In this document: positions 35,881 through 50,611 of the stretch, one piece after another | Numbering within the stretch: position 1 is the first letter of the stretch | How the letters are laid out: each line of letters starts with the position of its first letter | Assembly (NCBI GenBank): GCA_964057225.1 | Contig: OZ059899.1 | Location: 20,778,501 to 20,842,500 of the forward strand | Source: Auanema rhodensis | Taxonomy: Eukaryota; Nematoda; Chromadorea; Rhabditida; Rhabditidae | Length of the DNA: 64,000 nucleotides | Direction: 5' to 3' | Notes under the pieces: model-generated | Database searches by the model: none | What the model was told of the DNA's origin: nothing | The model's input: the letters and a program-made list of their open reading frames with translations, nothing else | Position numbers and translations under genes: made by a program

Positions 35881-38800
35881 TTGAAAAATGATGCATTAGT
35901 GTATGTTGAGTTTCCATGTACACTCAACATTGCTTCCAAAAACATTTTGATAAAAATTTTTCCGAAAAATTTCAAAATAATTTCGCGAAAAGTAGATGTT
36001 TTTAGATTCCTTTTTTCAAGGCAAAGACGATGGACAATGTTATTCAACGAAAAAATTAATTCTCCAGGGTGAAAATCGAGGATATAAGTGTGAACTTATA
36101 TCAGTTGATATCTCGGTGCATTTTTAAGCTAGCGCAAATCTGATAACACAGATCGACGCAGCTTAAAAATCCGCATCGAATTCACTATACTACATTGAGA
36201 AACGCTTGATACAAAAATTAGGTATGATCGTTTGAAAAATGATGCATTAGTGTATGTTGAGTTTCCATGTACACTCAACATTGCTTTCAAAAACATTTTG
36301 ACAAAAATTTTTCCGAAAAATTTCAAAATAATTTCGCAAAAAGTAGATGTTTTTAGATTCCTTTTTTCAAGGCAAAGACGATGGACAATGTTATTCAACG
36401 AAAAAAAATTCTGCAGGGTGAAAATCGAGGATATAAGTGTGAACTTATATCAGTTGATATCTCGGTGCATTTTTAAGCTAGCGCAAATCTGATAACACAG
36501 ATCGACGCAGCTTAAAAATCCGCATCGAATTCACTATACTACATTGAGAAACGCTTGATACAAAAATTAGGTATGATCGTTTGAAAAATGATGCATTAGT
36601 GTATGTTGAGTTTCCATGTACACTCAACATTGCTTCCAAAAACATTTTGATAAAAATTTTTCCGAAAAATTTCAAAATAATTTCGCGAAAAGTAGATGTT
36701 TTTAGATTCCTTTTTTCAAGGCAAAGACGATGGACAATGTTATTCAACGAAAAAATTAATTCTCCAGGGTGAAAATCGAGGATATAAGTGTGAACTTATA
36801 TCAGTTGATATCTCGGTGCATTTTTAAGCTAGCGCAAATCTGATAACACAGATCGACGCAGCTTAAAAATCCGCATCGAATGCACTATACTACATCGAGA
36901 AACGCTTGATACAAAAATTAGGTATGATCGTATGAAAAATGATGCATTAGTGTATGTTGAGTTTCCATGTACACTCAACATTGCTTCCAAAAACATTTTG
37001 ACAAAAATTTTTCCGAAAAATTTCAAAATAATTTCGCGAAAAGTAGATGTTTTTAGATTCCTTTTTTCAAGGCAAAGACGATGGACAATGTTATTCAACG
37101 AAAAAATTAATTCTGCAGGGTGAAAATCGAGGATATAAGTGTGAACTTATATCAGTTGATATCTCGGTGCATTTTTAAGCTAGCGCAAATCTGATAACAC
37201 AGATCGACGCAGCTTAAAAATCCGCATCGAATGCACTATACAACATTGAGAAACGCTCAATACGAAAATTAGTTATGATCGTTTGAAAAATGATGCATTA
37301 GTGTATGTTGAGTTTCCATGTACACTCAACATTGCTTCCAAAAACATTTTGATAAAAATTTTTCCGAAAAATTTCAAAATAATTTCGCGAAAAGTAGATG
37401 TTTTTAGATTCCTTTTTTCAAGGCAAAGACGATGGACAATGTTATTCAACGAAAAAATTAATTCTCCAGGGTGAAAATCGAGGATATAAGTGTGAACTTA
37501 TATCAGTTGATATCTCGGTGCATTTTTAAGCTAGCGCAAATCTGATAACACAGATCGACGCAGCTTAAAAATCCGCATCGAATTCACTATACTACATTGA
37601 GAAACGCTTGATACAAAAATTAGGTATGATCGTTTGAAAAATGATGCATTAGTGTATGTTGAGTTTCCATGTACACTCAACATTGCTTTCAAAAACATTT
37701 TGACAAAAATTTTTCCGAAAAATTTCAAAATAATTTCGCAAAAAGTAGATGTTTTTAGATTCCTTTTTTGAAGGCAAAGACGATGGACAATGTTATTCAA
37801 CGAAAAAAAATTCTGCAGGGTGAAAATCGAGGATATAAGTGTGAACTTATATCAGTTGATATCTCGGTGCATTTTTAAGCTAGCGCAAATCTGATAACAC
37901 AGATCGACGCAGCTTAAAAATCCGCATCGAATGCACTATACAACATTGAGAAACGCTTGATACAAAAATTAGTTATGATCGTTTGAAAAATGATGCATTA
38001 GTGTATGTTGAGTTTCCATGTACACTCAACATTGCTTCCAAAAACATTTTGACAAAAATTTTTCCGAAAAATTTCAAAATAATTTCGCGAAAAGTAGATG
38101 TTTTTAGATTCCATTTTTCAAGGCAAAGACGATGGACAATGTTATTCAACGAAAAAATTATTTCTGCAGGGTGAAAATCGAGGATATAAGTGTGAACTTA
38201 TATCAGTTGATATCTCGGTGCATTTTTAAGCTAGCGCAAATCTGATAACACAGATCGACGCAGCTTAAAAATCCGCATCGAATTCACTATACTACATTGA
38301 GAAACGCTTGATACAAAAATTAGGTATGATCGTTTGAAAAATGATGCATTAGTGTATGTTGAGTTTCCATGTACACTCAACATTGCTTCCAAAAACATTT
38401 TGATAAAAATTTTTCCGAAAAATTTCAAAATAATTTCGCGAAAAGTAGATGTTTTTAGATTCCTTTTTTCAAGGCAAAGACGATGGACAATGTTATTCAA
38501 CGAAAAAAAATTCTGCAGGGTGAAAATCGAGGATATAAGTGTGAACTTATATCAGTTGATATCTCGGTGCATTTTTAAGCTAGCGCAAATCTGATAACAC
38601 AGATCGACGCAGCTTAAAAATCCGCATCGAATGCACTATACTACATCGAGAAACGCTTGATACAAAAATTAGGTATGATCGTATGAAAAATGATGCATTA
38701 GTGTATGTTGAGTTTCCATGTACACTCAACATTGCTTCCAAAAACATTTTGACAAAAATTTTTCCGAAAAATTTCAAAATAATTTCGCGAAAAGTAGATG

Positions 38801-39733
38801 TTTTTAGATTCCTTTTTTCAAGGCAAAGACGATGGACAATGTTATTCAACGAAAAAATTATTTCTGCAGGGTGAAAATCGAGGATATAAGTGTGAACTTA
38901 TATCAGTTGATATCTCGGTGCATTTTTAAGCTAGCGCAAATCTGATAACACAGATCGACGCAGCTTAAAAATCCGCATCGAATTCACTATACTACATTGA
39001 GAAACGCTTGATACAAAAATTAGGTATGATCGTTTGAAAAATGATGCATTAGTGTATGTTGAGTTTCCATGTACACTCAACATTGCTTCCAAAAACATTT
39101 TGATAAAAATTTTTCCGAAAAATTTCAAAATAATTTCGCGAAAAGTAGATGTTTTTAGATTCCTTTTTTCAAGGCAAAGACGATGGACAATGTTATTCAA
39201 CGAAAAAATTAATTCTCCAGGGTGAAAATCGAGGATATAAGTGTGAACTTATATCAGTTGATATCTCGGTGCATTTTTAAGCTAGCGCAAATCTGATAAC
39301 ACAGATCGACGCAGCTTAAAAATCCGCATCGAATTCACTATACTACATTGAGAAACGCTTGATACAAAAATTAGGTATGATCGTTTGAAAAATGATGCAT
39401 TAGTGTATGTTGAGTTTCCATGTACACTCAACATTGCTTTCAAAAACATTTTGACAAAAATTTTTCCGAAAAATTTCAAAATAATTTCGCAAAAAGTAGA
39501 TGTTTTTAGATTCCTTTTTTCAAGGCAAAGACGATGGACAATGTTATTCAACGAAAAAAAATTCTGCAGGGTGAAAATCGAGGATATAAGTGTGAACTTA
39601 TATCAGTTGATATCTCGGTGCATTTTTAAGCTAGCGCAAATCTGATAACACAGATCGACGCAGCTTAAAAATCCGCATCGAATTCACTATACTACATTGA
39701 GAAACGCTTGATACAAAAATTAGGTATGATCGT
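35881..39733 (+). repeat. Right A: pentamer of about 1751 bp, two copies
   Basis: The rare pair ACTACATCGAGAAACG and GATCGTATGAAAAATG occurs near 36890-36940 and again near 38640-38690, offset 1751 bp (five copies with two 2-base deletions). The order of flanking types with CTCCAGGG, CTGCAGGG and the 349-bp form is largely kept. The copy at 37634 has an in-frame TGA (TTTTTTGAAGGC) that its counterpart lacks. Confidence 0.75.
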
Positions 39734-40084
39734 TTGAAAAATGATGCATTAGTGTATGTTGAGTTTCCATGTACACTCAACATTGCTTTCAAAAACATTT
39801 TGACAAAAATTTTTCCGAAAAATTTCAAAATAATTTCGCAAAAAATAGATGTTTTTAGATTCCTTTTCTCAAGGCAAAGACGATGGACAATGTTGTTCAA
39901 CGAAAAAATTATTTCTGCAGGGTGAAAATCGAGGATATAAGTGTGAACTTATATCAGTTGATATCTCGGTGCATTTTTAAGCTAGCGCAAATCTGATAAC
40001 ACAGATCGACGCAGCTTAAAAATCCGCATCGAATGCACTATACTACATTGAGAAACGCTTGATACAAAAATTAGGTATGATCGT

Positions 40085-42190
40085 TTGAAAAATGATGCAT
40101 TAGTGTATGTTGAGTTTCCATGTACACTCAACATTGCTTCCAAAAACATTTTGACAAAAATTTTTCCGAAAAATTTCGAAAAAATTTCGCGAAAAGTAGA
40201 TGTTTTTAGATTCCTTTTTTCAAGGCAAAGACGATGGACAATGTTATTCAACGAAAAAATTATTTCTGCAGGGTGAAAATCGAGGATATAAGTGTGAACT
40301 TATATCAGTTGATATCTCGGTGCATTTTTAAGCTAGCGCAAATCTGATAACACAGATCGATGCAGCTTAAAAATCCGCATCGAATGCACTATACAACATT
40401 GAGAAACGCTCAATACAAAAATTAGTTATGATCGTTTGAAAAATGATGCATTAGTGTATGTTGAGTTTCCATGTACACTCAACATTGCTTCCAAAAACAT
40501 TTTGATAAAAATTTTTCCGAAAAATTTCGAAAAAATTTCGCGAAAAGTAGATGTTTTTAGATTCCTTTTTTCAAGGCAAAGACGATGGACAATGTTATTC
40601 AACGAAAAAATTATTTCTGCAGGGTGAAAATCGAGGATATAAGTGTGAACTTATATCAGTTGATATCTCGGTGCATTTTTAAGCTAGCGCAAATCTGATA
40701 ACACAGATCGACGCAGCTTAAAAATCCGCATCGAATGCACTATACAACATTGAGAAACGCTCAATACAAAAATTAGTTGTGATCGTTTGAAAAATGATGC
40801 ATTAGTGTATGTTGAGTTTCCATGTACACTCAACATTGCTTCCAAAAACATTTTGATAAAAATTTTTCCGAAAAATTTCAAGATAATTTCGCGAAAAGTA
40901 GATGTTTTTAGATTCCTTTTTTCAAGGCAAAGACGATGGACAATGTTATTCAACGAAAAAATTAATTCTCCAGGGTGAAAATCGAGGATATAAGTGTGAA
41001 CTTATATCAGTTGATATCTCGGTGCATTTTTAAGCTAGCGCAAATCTGATAACACAGATCGACGCAGCTTAAAAATCCGCATCGAATGCACTATACTACA
41101 TTGAGAAACGCTTGATACAAAAATTAGGTATGATCGTTTGAAAAATGATGCATTAGTGTATGTTGAGTTTCCATGTACACTCAACATTGCTTCCAAAAAC
41201 ATTTTGACAAAAATTTTTCCGAAAAATTTCGAAAAAATTTCGCGAAAAGTAGATGTTTTTAGATTCCTTTTTTCAAGGCAAAGACGATGGACAATGTTAT
41301 TCAACGAAAAAATTATTTCTGCAGGGTGAAAATCGAGGATATAAGTGTGAACTTATATCAGTTGATATCTCGGTGCATTTTTAAGCTAGCGCAAATCTGA
41401 TAACACAGATCGATGCAGCTTAAAAATCCGCATCGAATGCACTATACAACATTGAGAAACGCTCAATACAAAAATTAGTTATGATCGTTTGAAAAATGAT
41501 GCATTAGTGTATGTTGAGTTTCCATGTACACTCAACATTGCTTCCAAAAACATTTTGATAAAAATTTTTCCGAAAAATTTCGAAAAAATTTCGCGAAAAG
41601 TAGATGTTTTTAGATTCCTTTTTTCAAGGCAAAGACGATGGACAATGTTATTCAACGAAAAAATTATTTCTGCAGGGTGAAAATCGAGGATATAAGTGTG
41701 AACTTATATCAGTTGATATCTCGGTGCATTTTTAAGCTAGCGCAAATCTGATAACACAGATCGACGCAGCTTAAAAATCCGCATCGAATGCACTATACAA
41801 CATTGAGAAACGCTCAATACAAAAATTAGTTGTGATCGTTTGAAAAATGATGCATTAGTGTATGTTGAGTTTCCATGTACACTCAACATTGCTTCCAAAA
41901 ACATTTTGATAAAAATTTTTCCGAAAAATTTCAAGATAATTTCGCGAAAAGTAGATGTTTTTAGATTCCTTTTTTCAAGGCAAAGACGATGGACAATGTT
42001 ATTCAACGAAAAAATTAATTCTCCAGGGTGAAAATCGAGGATATAAGTGTGAACTTATATCAGTTGATATCTCGGTACATTTTTAAGCTAGCGCAAATCT
42101 GATAACACAGATCGACGCAGCTTAAAAATCCGCATCGAATGCACTATACAACATTGAGAAACGCTTAATACAAAAATTAGTTATGATCGT
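40085..42190 (+). repeat. Right A: 1053-bp trimer, two near-identical copies
   Basis: CAGATCGATGCAGC occurs at about 40353 and 41406, and TTAGTTGTGATCG at about 40773 and 41826, both 1053 apart. No consistent difference between the two units was noticed except GGTGCATT versus GGTACATT at the far end (near 42075), so this duplication looks very recent. Confidence 0.87.
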
Positions 42191-44296
42191 TTGAAAAATG
42201 ATGCATTAGTGTATGTTGAGTTTCCATGTACACTCAACATTGCTTCCAAAAACATTTTGATAAAAATTTTTCCGAAAAATTTCGAAAAAATTTCGCGAAA
42301 AGTAGATGTTTTTAGATTCCTTTTTTCAAGGCAAAGACGATGGACAATGTTATTCAACGAAAAAATTATTTCTGCAGGGTGAAAATCGAGGATATAAGTG
42401 TGAACTTATATCAGTTGATATCTCGGTGCATTTTTAAGCTAGCGCAAATCTGATAACACAGATCGACGCAGCTTAAAAATCCGCATCGAATGCACTATAC
42501 AACATTGAGAAACGCTCAATACAAAAATTAGTTATGATCGTTTGAAAAATGATGCATTAGTGTATGTTGAGTTTCCATGTACACTCAACATTGCTTCCAA
42601 AAACATTTTGATAAAAATTTTTCCGAAAAATTTCAAAATAATTTCGCGAAAAGTAGATGTTTTTAGATTCCTTTTTTCAAGGCAAAGACGATGGACAATG
42701 TTATTCAACGAAAAAATTAATTCTGCAGGGTGAAAATCGAGGATATAAGTGTGAACTTATATCAGTTGATATCTCGGTGCATTTTTAAGCTAGCGCAAAT
42801 CTGATAACACAGATCGACGCAGCTTAAAAATCCGCATCGAATGCACTATACAACATTGAGAAACGCTTAATACAAAAATAAGTTATGATCGTTTGAAAAA
42901 TGATGCATTAGTGTATGTTGAGTTTCCATGTACACTCAACATTGCTTCCAAAAACATTTTGACAAAAATTTTTCCGAAAAATTTCAAAATAATTTCGCGA
43001 AAAGTAGATGTTTTTAGATTCCTTTTTTCAAGGCAAAGACGATGGACAATGTTATTCAACGAAAAAATTAATTCTGCAGGGTGAAAATCGAGGATATAAG
43101 TGTGAACTTATATCAGTTGATATCTCGGTGCATTTTGAAGCTAGCGCAAATCTGATAACACAGATCGACGCAGCTTAAAAATCCGCATCGAATGCACTAT
43201 ACTGCATTGAGAAACGCTTAATACAAAAGTTAGTTATGATCGTTTGAAAAATGATGCATTAGTGTATGTTGAGTTTCCATGTACACTCAACATTGCTTCC
43301 AAAAACATTTTGACAAAAATTTTTCCGAAAAATTTTAAAATAATTTCGCAAAAAGTAGATGTTTTTAGATTCCTTTTTTCAAGGCAAAGACGATGGACAA
43401 TGTTATTCAACGAAAAAATTAATTCTGCAGGGTGAAAATCGAGGATATAAGTGTGAACTTATATCAGTTGATATCTCGGTGCATTTTTAAGCTAGCGCAA
43501 ATCTGATAACACAGATCGACGCAGCTTAAAAATCCGCATCGAATGCACTATACTACATTGAGAAACGCTTGATACAAAAATTAGGTATGATCGTTTGAAA
43601 AATGATGCATTAGTGTATGTTGAGTTTCCATGTACACTCAACATTGCTTCCAAAAACATTTTGACAAAAATTTTTCTGAAAAATTTCGAAAAAATTTCGC
43701 AAAAAGTAGATGTTTTTAGATTCCTTTTTTCAAGGCAAAGACGATGGACAATGTTATTCAACGAAAAAATTATTTCTGCAGGGTGAAAATCGAGGATATA
43801 TGTGTGAACTTATATCAGTTGATATCTCGGTGCATTTTTAAGCTAGCGCAAATCTGATAACACAGATCGACGCAGCTTGAAAATCCGCATCAAATGCACT
43901 ATACAACATTGAGAAACGCTTAATACAAAAATTAGTTATGATCGTTTGAAAAATGATGCATTAGTGTATGTTGAGTTTCCATGTACACTCAACATTGCTT
44001 CCAAAAACATTTTGACAAAAATTTTTCCGAAAAATTTCAAAATAATTTCGCGAAAAGTAGATGTTTTTAGATTCCTTTTTTCAAGGCAAAGACGATGGAC
44101 AATGTTATTCAACGAAAAAATTATTTCTGCAGGGTGAAAATCGAGGATATAAGTGTGAACTTATATCAGTTGATATCTCGGTGCATTTTTAAGCTAGCGC
44201 AAATCTGATAACACAGATCGACGCAGCTTAAAAATCCGCATCGAATGCACTATACAACATTGAGAAACGCTCAATACAAAAATTAGTTATGATCGT

Positions 44297-47101
44297 TTGA
44301 AAAATGATGCATTAGTGTATGTTGAGTTTCCATGTACACTCAACATTGCTTCCAAAAACATTTTGATAAAAATTTTTCCGAAAAATTTCAAAATAATTTC
44401 GCGAAAAGTAGATGTTTTTAGATTCCTTTTTTCAAGGCAAAGACGATGGACAATGTTATTCAACGAAAAAATTAATTCTCCAGGGTGAAAATCGAGGATA
44501 TAAGTGTGAACTTATATCAGTTGATATCTCGGTGCATTTTTAAGCTAGCGCAAATCTGATAACACAGATCGACGCAGCTTAAAAATCCGCATCGAATGCA
44601 CTATACAACATTGAGAAACGCTTAATACAAAAATTAGTTATGATTGTTTGAAAAATGATGCATTAGTGTATGTTGAGTTTCCATGTACACTCAACATAGC
44701 TTCCAAAAACATTTTGACAAAAATTTTTCCGAAAAATTTCGAAATAAATTTGCAAAAAGTAGATGTTTTTAGATTCCTTTTTCCAAGGCAAAGACGATGG
44801 ACAATGTTATTCAACGAAAAAATTAATTCTGCAGGGTGAAAATCGAGGATATAAGTGTGAACTTATATCAGTTGATATCTCGGTGCATTTTTAAGCTAGC
44901 GCAAATCTGATAACACAGATCGACGCAGCTTAAAAATCCGCATCGAATGCACTATACTACATTGAGAAACGCTTGATACAAAAATTAGTTATGATCGTTT
45001 AAAAATTATGCATTAGTGTATGTTGAGTTTCCATGTACACTCAACATTGCTTCCAAAAACATTTTGACAAAAATTTTTCCGAAAAATTTCAAAATAATTT
45101 CGCGAAAAGTAGATGTTTTTAGATTCCTTTTTTCAAGGCAAAGACGATGGACAATGTTATTCAACGAAAAAATTATTTCTGCAGGGTGAAAATCGAGGAT
45201 ATAAGTGTGAACTTATATCAGTTGATATCTCGGTGCATTTTTAAGCTAGCGCAAATCTGATAACACAGATCGACGCAGCTTAAAAATCCGCATCGAATGC
45301 ACTATACAACATTGAGAAACGCTCAATACAAAAATTAGTTATGATCGTTTGAAAAATGATGCATTAGTGTATGTTGAGTTTCCATGTACACTCAACATTG
45401 CTTCCAAAAACATTTTGATAAAAATTTTTCCGAAAAATTTCAAAATAATTTCGCGAAAAGTAGATGTTTTTAGATTCCTTTTTTCAAGGCAAAGACGATG
45501 GACAATGTTATTCAACGAAAAAATTAATTCTCCAGGGTGAAAATCGAGGATATAAGTGTGAACTTATATCAGTTGATATCTCGGTGCATTTTTAAGCTAG
45601 CGCAAATCTGATAACACAGATCGACGCAGCTTAAAAATCCGCATCGAATGCACTATACAACATTGAGAAACGCTTAATACAAAAATTAGTTATGATTGTT
45701 TGAAAAATGATGCATTAGTGTATGTTGAGTTTCCATGTACACTCAACATAGCTTCCAAAAACATTTTGACAAAAATTTTTCCGAAAAATTTCGAAATAAA
45801 TTTGCAAAAAGTAGATGTTTTTAGATTCCTTTTTCCAAGGCAAAGACGATGGACAATGTTATTCAACGAAAAAATTAATTCTGCAGGGTGAAAATCGAGG
45901 ATATAAGTGTGAACTTATATCAGTTGATATCTCGGTGCATTTTTAAGCTAGCGCAAATCTGATAACACAGATCGACGCAGCTTAAAAATCCGCATCGAAT
46001 GCACTATACTACATTGAGAAACGCTTGATACAAAAATTAGTTATGATCGTTTAAAAATTATGCATTAGTGTATGTTGAGTTTCCATGTACACTCAACATT
46101 GCTTCCAAAAACATTTTGACAAAAATTTTTCCGAAAAATTTCAAAATAATTTCGCGAAAAGTAGATGTTTTTAGATTCCTTTTTTCAAGGCAAAGACGAT
46201 GGACAATGTTATTCAACGAAAAAATTATTTCTGCAGGGTGAAAATCGAGGATATAAGTGTGAACTTATATCAGTTGATATCTCGGTGCATTTTTAAGCTA
46301 GCGCAAATCTGATAACACAGATCGACGCAGCTTAAAAATCCGCATCGAATGCACTATACAACATTGAGAAACGCTCAATACAAAAATTAGTTATGATCGT
46401 TTGAAAAATGATGCATTAGTGTATGTTGAGTTTCCATGTACACTCAACATTGCTTCCAAAAACATTTTGATAAAAATTTTTCCGAAAAATTTCAAAATAA
46501 TTTCGCGAAAAGTAGATGTTTTTAGATTCCTTTTTTCAAGGCAAAGACGATGGACAATGTTATTCAACGAAAAAATTAATTCTCCAGGGTGAAAATCGAG
46601 GATATAAGTGTGAACTTATATCAGTTGATATCTCGGTGCATTTTTAAGCTAGCGCAAATCTGATAACACAGATCGACGCAGCTTAAAAATCCGCATCGAA
46701 TGCACTATACTACATTGAGAAACGCTTGATACAAAAATTAGTTATGATCGTTTAAAAATTATGCATTAGTGTATGTTGAGTTTCCATGTACACTCAACAT
46801 TGCTTCCAAAAACATTTTGACAAAAATTTTTCCGAAAAATTTCAAAATAATTTCGCGAAAAGTAGATGTTTTTAGATTCCTTTTTTCAAGGCAAAGACGA
46901 TGGACAATGTTATTCAACGAAAAAATTATTTCTGCAGGGTGAAAATCGAGGATATAAGTGTGAACTTATATCAGTTGATATCTCGGTGCATTTTTAAGCT
47001 AGCGCAAATCTGATAACACAGATCGACGCAGCTTAAAAATCCGCATCGAATGCACTATACAACATTGAGAAACGCTCAATACAAAAATTAGTTATGATCG
47101 T
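44297..47101 (+). repeat. Right A: 1052-bp trimer, two full copies and one shortened
   Basis: Type order is CTCCAGGG type, then an ATTTCGAAATAAATTTGC type, then a copy with GATCGTTTAAAAATTATGC (350 bp, one base shorter). Units start at 44297, 45349 and 46401 (1052 apart). The third unit lacks its middle member and is 701 bp. TTATGATTGTTTG marks the middle member in the first two units. Confidence 0.85.
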
Positions 47102-48505
47102 TTGAAAAATGATGCATTAGTGTATGTTGAGTTTCCATGTACACTCAACATTGCTTCCAAAAACATTTTGATAAAAATTTTTCCGAAAAATTTCAAAATA
47201 ATTTCGCGAAAAGTAGATGTTTTTAGATTCCTTTTTTCAAGGCAAAGACGATGGACAATGTTATTCAACGAAAAAATTAATTCTCCAGGGTGAAAATCGA
47301 GGATATAAGTGTGAACTTATATCAGTTGATATCTCGGTGCATTTTTAAGCTAGCGCAAATCTGATAACACAGATCGACGCAGCTTAAAAATCCGCATCGA
47401 ATGCACTATACAACATTGAGAAACGCTTAATACAAAAATTAGTTATGATCGTTTGAAAAATGATGCATTAGTGTATGTTGAGTTTCCATGTACACTCAAC
47501 ATAGCTTCCAAAAACATTTTGACAAAAATTTTTCCGAAAAATTTCGAAATAAATTTGCAAAAAGTAGATGTTTTTAGATTCCTTTTTCCAAGGCAAAGAC
47601 GATGGACAATGTTATTCAACGAAAAAATTAATTCTGCAGGGTGAAAATCGAGGATATAAGTGTGAACTTATATCAGTTGATATCTCGGTGCATTTTTAAG
47701 CTAGCGCAAATCTGATAACACAGATCGACGCAGCTTAAAAATCCGCATCGAATGCACTATACAACATTGAGAAACGCTCAATACAAAAATTAGTTATGAT
47801 CGTTTGAAAAATGATGCATTAGTGTATGTTGAGTTTCCATGTACACTCAACATTGCTTCCAAAAACATTTTGATAAAAATTTTTCCGAAAAATTTCAAAA
47901 TAATTTCGCGAAAAGTAGATGTTTTTAGATTCCTTTTTTCAAGGCAAAGACGATGGACAATGTTATTCAACGAAAAAATTAATTCTCCAGGGTGAAAATC
48001 GAGGATATAAGTGTGAACTTATATCAGTTGATATCTCGGTGCATTTTTAAGCTAGCGCAAATCTGATAACACAGATCGACGCAGCTTAAAAATCCGCATC
48101 GAATGCACTATACAACATTGAGAAACGCTTAATACAAAAATTAGTTATGATCGTTTGAAAAATGATGCATTAGTGTATGTTGAGTTTCCATGTACACTCA
48201 ACATAGCTTCCAAAAACATTTTGACAAAAATTTTTCCGAAAAATTTCGAAATAAATTTGCAAAAAGTAGATGTTTTTAGATTCCTTTTTCCAAGGCAAAG
48301 ACGATGGACAATGTTATTCAACGAAAAAATTAATTCTGCAGGGTGAAAATCGAGGATATAAGTGTGAACTTATATCAGTTGATATCTCGGTGCATTTTTA
48401 AGCTAGCGCAAATCTGATAACACAGATCGACGCAGCTTAAAAATCCGCATCGAATGCACTATACTACATTGAGAAACGCTTGATACAAAAATTAGTCATG
48501 ATCGT
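47102..48505 (+). repeat. Right A: 702-bp dimer, two copies
   Basis: A CTCCAGGG-type copy alternates with the AAATAAATTTGC / TTTTTCCAAGG type at 47102, 47453, 47804 and 48155. These are the same two types as in the preceding trimer block, now without the 350-bp member, which suggests derivation by deletion and re-amplification. Confidence 0.82.
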
Positions 48506-49207
48506 TTGAAAAATGATGCATTAGTGTATGTTGAGTTTCCATGTACACTCAACATTGCTTCCAAAAACATTTTGACAAAAATTTTTCCGAAAAATTTCAA
48601 AACAATTTCGCGAAAAGTAGATGTTTTTAGATTCCTTTTTTCAAGGCAAAGACGATGGACAATGTTATTCAACGAAAAAATTATTTCTGCAGGGTGAAAA
48701 TCGAGGATATAAGTGTGAACTTATATCAGTTGATATCTCGGTGCATTTTTAAGCTAGCGCAAATCTGATAACACAGATCGACGCAGCTTAAAAATCCGCA
48801 TCGAATGCACTATACTACATTGAGAAACGCTTGATACAAAAATTAGGTATGATCGTTTGAAAAATGATGCATTAATGTATGTTGAGTTTCCATGTACACT
48901 CAACATTGCTTCCAAAAACATTTTGACAAAAATTTTTCCGAAAAATTTCGAAAAAATTTCGCGAAAAGTAGATGTTTTTAGGTTCCTTTTTTCAAGGCAA
49001 AGACGATGGACAATGTTATTCAACGAAAAAATTATTTCTGCAGGGTGAAAATCGAGGATATAAGTGTGAACTTATATCAGTTGATATCTCGGTGCATTTT
49101 TAAGCTAGCGCAAATCTGATAACACAGATCGACGCAGCTTAAAAATCCGCATCAAATGCACTATACTACATTGAGAAACGCTTGATACAAAAATTAGTCA
49201 TGATCGT

Positions 49208-50611
49208 TTGAAAAATGATGCATTAGTGTATGTTGAGTTTCCATGTACACTCAACATTGCTTCCAAAAACATTTTGACAAAAATTTTTCCGAAAAATTTC
49301 AAAATAATTTCGCGAAAAGTAGATGTTTTTAGATTCCTTTTTTCAAGGCAAAGACGATGGACAATGTTATTCAACGAAAAAATTATTTCTGCAGGGTGAA
49401 AATCGAGGATATAAGTGTGAACTTATATCAGTTGATATCTCGGTGCATTTTTAAGCTAGCGCAAATCTGATAATACAGATCGACGCAGCTTAAAAATCCG
49501 CATCGAATGCACTATACAACATTGAGAAACGCTTAATACAAAAATTAGTTATGATCGTTTGAAAAATGATGCATTAGTGTATGTTGAGTTTCCATGTACA
49601 CTCAACATTGCTTCCAAAAACATTTTGACAAAAATTTTTCCGAAAAATTTCAAAATAATTTCGCGAAAAGTAGATGTTTTTAGATTCCTTTTTTCAAGGC
49701 AAAGACGATGGACAATGTTATTCAACGAAAAAATTATTTCTGCAGGGTGAAAATCGAGGATATAAGTGTGAACTTATATCAGTTGATATCTCGGTGCATT
49801 TTTAAGCTAGCGCAAATCTGATAATACAGATCGACGCAGCTTAAAAATCCGCATCGAATGCACTATACAACATTGAGAAACGCTTAATACAAAAATTAGT
49901 TATGATCGTTTGAAAAATGATGCATTAGTGTATGTTGAGTTTCCATGTACACTCAACATTGCTTCCAAAAACATTTTGACAAAAATTTTTCCGAAAAATT
50001 TCAAAATAATTTCGCGAAAAGTAGATGTTTTTAGATTCCTTTTTTCAAGGCAAAGACGATGGACAATGTTATTCAACGAAAAAATTATTTCTGCAGGGTG
50101 AAAATCGAGGATATAAGTGTGAACTTATATCAGTTGATATCTCGGTGCATTTTTAAGCTAGCGCAAATCTGATAATACAGATCGACGCAGCTTAAAAATC
50201 CGCATCGAATGCACTATACAACATTGAGAAACGCTTGATACAAAAATTAGTTATGATCGTTTGAAAAATGATGCATTAGTGTATGTTGAGTTTCCATGTA
50301 CACTCAACATTGCTTCCAAAAACATTTTGACAAAAATTTTTCCGAAAAATTTCAAAATAATTTCGCGAAAAGTAGATGTTTTTAGATTCCTTTTTTCAAG
50401 GCAAAGACGATGGACAATGTTATTCAACGAAAAAATTATTTCTGCAGGGTGAAAATCGAGGATATAAGTGTGAACTTATATCAGTTGATATCTCGGTGCA
50501 TTTTTAAGCTAGCGCAAATCTGATAACACAGATCGACGCAGCTTGAAAATCCGCATCAAATGCACTATACAACATTGAGAAACGCTTAATACAAAAATTA
50601 GTTATGATCGT
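49208..50611 (+). repeat. Right A: run of near-identical single monomers
   Basis: Four successive copies have the same short-frame translation, and three carry CTGATAATACAGATCG (near 49470, 49821 and 50172) in place of CTGATAACACAGATCG. The unit here is the single 351-bp monomer, not a higher-order unit. Confidence 0.8.
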
